44,366 bases of DNA from Bdellovibrionales bacterium. GTDB taxonomy: Bacteria > Bdellovibrionota > Bdellovibrionia > Bdellovibrionales > UBA1609. Both the position numbers and the translations under genes were made by a program. Below are positions 42,090 to 44,366 of this stretch, in pieces (the stretch's first letter is position 1; every line of letters starts with the position of its first letter). The stretch lies in NCBI GenBank assembly GCA_020630675.1, contig JAHDIR010000022.1, forward strand, positions 1 to 44,366. Direction: 5' to 3'. Under the pieces are notes generated by a model that made no database searches, had not been told where the DNA came from, and saw only the letters and a program-made list of their open reading frames with translations.

Positions 42090-43069
42090 TTTGTTCCTCC
42101 TTGTTGTGTTTGAGAGTTACTTGTTGTTCCCGAAGTTCCAGCTGCTTTTGCTGCTTCTGCCTCTTGAACTTTCTGCGCTTCTCTTTCTTTTTTGATATTA
42201 TTAGGAAAGCGAATCGGGGCAACAACTGTCATTGCAAATTTTTTTCCTTTGGAGCTATTTTTTATTTTTTCTTTCACTCCTAATGTGATTTCAACAGCAA
42301 AAGGAAAGGCATCTTTAGTTACGGCATCTCCCTTTTCATTCGTGAACCAATTTTTGACCCATTCGTTTTCTTGTTTGCCGGGGCCCAAGTACTTAAGTTC
42401 AAAGCGATCAATATTTTCAATTAAGACCATTTTTTTTCCATCTTTGGTCACGTCGTCATCTATGTAAGCTGAGCTTCGTCGCCATAGGCATTGGCTGACC
42501 GACTTGCGAGTAATTCGTGACTTGCAGCTGTCTAAATAATAGCCCACCTCAGCTAAGTCACTTTGAGGAGAGTCAAGGCTTGGGCGAATATTACTTTTAG
42601 TTGTGAAGTGCAGAGAGTCGTTATCGCCAACAAAATGAGTAAGAACAGTTTGTTTTTTTTCTTTAAAGTCTTCTTTTAATTTAGCGCAAGGATCAGGAGT
42701 GTTGGCGTTTTGCGTTGAAGAGGGGGTAGAGCTACTACTGCCTGTGTCTGTGTCTGTGCCTGTTCCTGTGTTATTGCTCGTCGATTTATTTCTATTGGCT
42801 TCGCAGCGAGAGATTCGTTCTTTGTAAGATTCGTTATAAAGTTCGACATGGAAGTCAAAATAGTGAAAAGCTTTTTCAATGTCTCGTTTCATGACTGTCA
42901 AACCATCACGAACGAGAGATTGTCGATCAATCTTTCCTTGAATTTGTTTTTTGGAGCGTAAAGATCCTTGGATGGAGCGGGAAGAGGCGAGGGCAAGAAT
43001 TGATAGTAAAGCCAAGGCAATCATTGTTTCTAGTAAGGTAAAGCCTTGAGATGAGGACTGGGTTTTCAT
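42086..43069 (-). CDS. gspJ: Type II secretion minor pseudopilin GspJ
   Basis: ATG 43069 is chosen: GGAGG is five bases upstream and the leader then reads MKTQSSSQG^FTLLETMIALALLSILALA, with Glu at +5. The 327-residue protein continues with the GspJ-type DGLTVMKRDIEKAFHYF helix and a beta domain. A Thr/Ser/Gly/Asp repeat-like loop (TGTGTDTDTGSSSSTPSS) interrupts it near 95-112, and an Ala/Glu/Gln-rich tail ends it. GspJ forms the tip complex with GspI and GspK. Its stop overlaps gspK. Confidence 0.9.
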   Translation of the reverse strand: MKTQSSSQGFTLLETMIALALLSILALASSRSIQGSLRSKKQIQGKIDRQSLVRDGLTVMKRDIEKAFHYFDFHVELYNESYKERISRCEANRNKSTSNNTGTGTDTDTGSSSSTPSSTQNANTPDPCAKLKEDFKEKKQTVLTHFVGDNDSLHFTTKSNIRPSLDSPQSDLAEVGYYLDSCKSRITRKSVSQCLWRRSSAYIDDDVTKDGKKMVLIENIDRFELKYLGPGKQENEWVKNWFTNEKGDAVTKDAFPFAVEITLGVKEKIKNSSKGKKFAMTVVAPIRFPNNIKKEREAQKVQEAEAAKAAGTSGTTSNSQTQQGGTN

Positions 43070-43070
43070 A

Positions 43071-43589
43071 TTAACCTCCGCCTCCGCCAAAAGCGCCTAA
43101 AGAAAGTTCTTTGGTGTAATCGACAAAAAAAGTGGTGACGGCATAGCGGACCTCTTTCTTTTTATATTTTACCAGTACAGAAACTTTGACTTCTTTGACA
43201 GACTTAGAAATATATTCGCTCATAGTCCTAATCATGGTGATCATTAGCTCGTCGGCACCGCCATCTTGGCCAACAAGAATAGGGGTGAGGTCAGGCATTT
43301 CAAAGTCTTGGCTTTCCATTTCCCAACGATAATTAGGGTAACCTTCAAAAGCTCCACCATCAGATTCTTTAATTTCTGCTAAAGGTTTATTTCTGTAGAA
43401 AACCTCAAGCTCTGTGATTTTTTTTTGTAAAAGTTCAGCAACATTATGGTTAATTTGTGCCTTGTTAATACGGGAGTAGTTACCAGACCAAGAGGAGTTG
43501 AGAGTTACAATCGCCCCGGCTAAAATCACCATAGCCACCATAACTTCAATGAGGGTAAAACCATTTTTGTTTTTTAAGAGAGCTTTCAC
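43071..43589 (-). CDS. gspI: Type II secretion minor pseudopilin GspI
   Basis: The 172-residue protein starts at GTG 43589, with AAAAGG almost touching it. The prepilin leader is VKALLKNKNG^FTLIEVMVAMVILAGAIVTLNSSW, with Glu at +5. ELLQKKITELEVFYRNKPL matches the conserved helix of GspI (A-x-x-L-A-x-x-K-M-x-E). The C-terminal end is Gly-rich (GAFGGGGG). GspI starts assembly of the pseudopilus tip. It overlaps the gspJ ribosome binding site, so translation is probably coupled. Confidence 0.9.
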   Translation of the reverse strand: MKALLKNKNGFTLIEVMVAMVILAGAIVTLNSSWSGNYSRINKAQINHNVAELLQKKITELEVFYRNKPLAEIKESDGGAFEGYPNYRWEMESQDFEMPDLTPILVGQDGGADELMITMIRTMSEYISKSVKEVKVSVLVKYKKKEVRYAVTTFFVDYTKELSLGAFGGGGG

Positions 43590-43653
43590 CTTTTAAGTAT
43601 GACAAAGCTAGAAATTAAAGTCATGTAAATTAAATGTCAGAAAGAAAACAAGC

Positions 43654-44280
43654 TTACTCGTTAAGGTCGTCAAGAGTGATATATTCAGAGGTAATATAGG
43701 ACTTACCTGTAAGAGGGTGGATACTAATACTCCAGCGTAAGTTTTTATTGTACTTTAAGTGAATAATCGACTCATCGACAAAGCCTTCAGGACGAAAATG
43801 AATAAAAACGCGTCCTGAGGTTACGGGATCTTCCAGTTGTCTGACTTCGACATCTTCAAAATAAACCCCAGAAGGAAGGCTTTTTGCCGACTTACCAAAG
43901 CGATCATCTCTTTCAAAATCGCTAGGGTCAGAGGGGCTGTTGTCCTTGTCACTTTTTTTCTTTTTATCATAAGGGGAGCTTAGCGACTCTTTATTGGAAA
44001 GTCGACTTCCTGAAGCGCTTTCAACCCAATAAGAGTGGTCACCTTTGTTGGTTTCGCCCTCTTTAAGGTCAAGTACCAGGCGAAAGGTTTTATTTTGCAG
44101 CTTAGCTCTATTGTGTAGGTCTCGAGTTAAGACGCCAAACTGTCGGACGGCCTCTTTAATTTTTGAATTTGTATTTTTTATTTTTGAAAAAAAAAGGGTC
44201 GCACTCCCGCCAATGATGAGCATAACAATCATGACCTCCATGAGAGTCATACCGCTTTTATTTTTAAAGGGATTCATCAT
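43654..44280 (-). CDS. gspH: Type II secretion minor pseudopilin GspH
   Basis: AAGGAG is eight bases before the first of two adjacent ATGs. The 208-residue protein has the prepilin leader MMNPFKNKSG^MTLMEVMIVMLIIGGSA, with Met at +1 and Glu at +5. The middle (RQFGVLTRDLHNRAKLQNKTFRLVLDL) is the GspH/FimT fold. A highly charged loop, KKKKSDKDNSPSDPSDFERDD, precedes the C-terminal beta sheet (SGRVFIHFRPEGFVDESIIHLKY). GspH is a minor pseudopilin of the fibre below the tip. A strong terminator lies between it and the upstream gene, presumably gspG. Confidence 0.9.
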   Translation of the reverse strand: MMNPFKNKSGMTLMEVMIVMLIIGGSATLFFSKIKNTNSKIKEAVRQFGVLTRDLHNRAKLQNKTFRLVLDLKEGETNKGDHSYWVESASGSRLSNKESLSSPYDKKKKSDKDNSPSDPSDFERDDRFGKSAKSLPSGVYFEDVEVRQLEDPVTSGRVFIHFRPEGFVDESIIHLKYNKNLRWSISIHPLTGKSYITSEYITLDDLNE

Positions 44281-44297
44281 ATCAGTGGCTCCTTAAT

Positions 44298-44334
44298 AAA
44301 AAAAAGCGAAGGGAGTAAACCTTCGCTTTTTTTT
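44298..44334. terminator. Strong hairpin terminator just upstream of gspH
   Basis: A 15-bp perfect stem, AAAAAAAAGCGAAGG (44298-44312) with CCTTCGCTTTTTTTT (44320-44334), and a 7-base loop. In the minus-strand direction it is followed by T8, then the gspH ribosome binding site. It lies inside the expected gspG-gspH interval. Confidence 0.93.
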
Positions 44335-44366
44335 AATTTAACAAAAGGCTTTTGCTTATCCTTCGT

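Noticed and set aside
1-44366. CRISPR array, prophage, transposon or toxin-antitoxin pair
   Set aside because: No spaced direct repeats of CRISPR length, no transposase, integrase or phage structural genes, and no recognisable toxin-antitoxin pair were found.

Overview
The window reads as chromosomal DNA of a low-GC Gram-negative bacterium, most likely a relative of Bdellovibrio (phylum Bdellovibrionota). This is inferred from gene order, the many exported proteins of unknown family and the type II secretion genes; no rRNA or lineage marker is present. Most of the window is housekeeping operons separated by short blocks of envelope and secreted-protein genes. I see no insertion sequence, prophage, CRISPR array, tRNA or rRNA. 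Start codons are unusually varied: about a third of the genes appear to start at TTG or GTG, including infB, mutL, miaA, rsh, gspK and gspL.

Region 1 (1-8033): the 3' part of an amidohydrolase gene whose reading frame breaks at an A7 tract; a secreted serine hydrolase of the class C beta-lactamase fold; a bestrophin-type anion channel; a short secreted subtilase-like protein with His, Asn and Ser motifs but no recognisable Asp block; an outer-membrane barrel protein; a SurA-N-like periplasmic protein; and a RimI-like acetyltransferase.

Region 2 (8041-20848): the translation/RNA operon rimP-nusA-infB-rbfA-truB, then rpsO-pnp-M16 peptidase. A fatty-acid cis/trans isomerase gene (cti) lies on the opposite strand between truB and rpsO. 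A perfect inverted repeat sits in front of cti, and its loop holds the apparent ribosome binding site.

Region 3 (20849-27969): a nine-copy TTTCTA microsatellite; a secreted protein with a complete HExxHxxGxxH motif; a His-rich partner; a three-gene minus-strand envelope cluster; a zinc-ribbon membrane protein; an SH3-like plus beta-barrel protein with a probable leaderless mRNA; and two small secreted proteins.

Region 4 (27970-35146): mutL (with the endonuclease motif)-miaA-yicC-gmk-rpoZ, then the bifunctional (p)ppGpp enzyme rsh.

Region 5 (35168-44366): another periplasmic-domain plus barrel protein, a small lipoprotein, ssb, and a minus-strand type II secretion operon gspH-I-J-K-L-M-N. 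A strong terminator precedes gspH, presumably after gspG outside the window.

The main candidates for new biology are: the cti leader hairpin; a set of secreted-protein genes with G6-G8 tracts at the ribosome-binding position, three of them with similar TTGCCW/TATA promoters; the HExxHxxGxxH/His-rich gene pair; the Asp-less subtilase; and the slippery-site frame break in the amidohydrolase.
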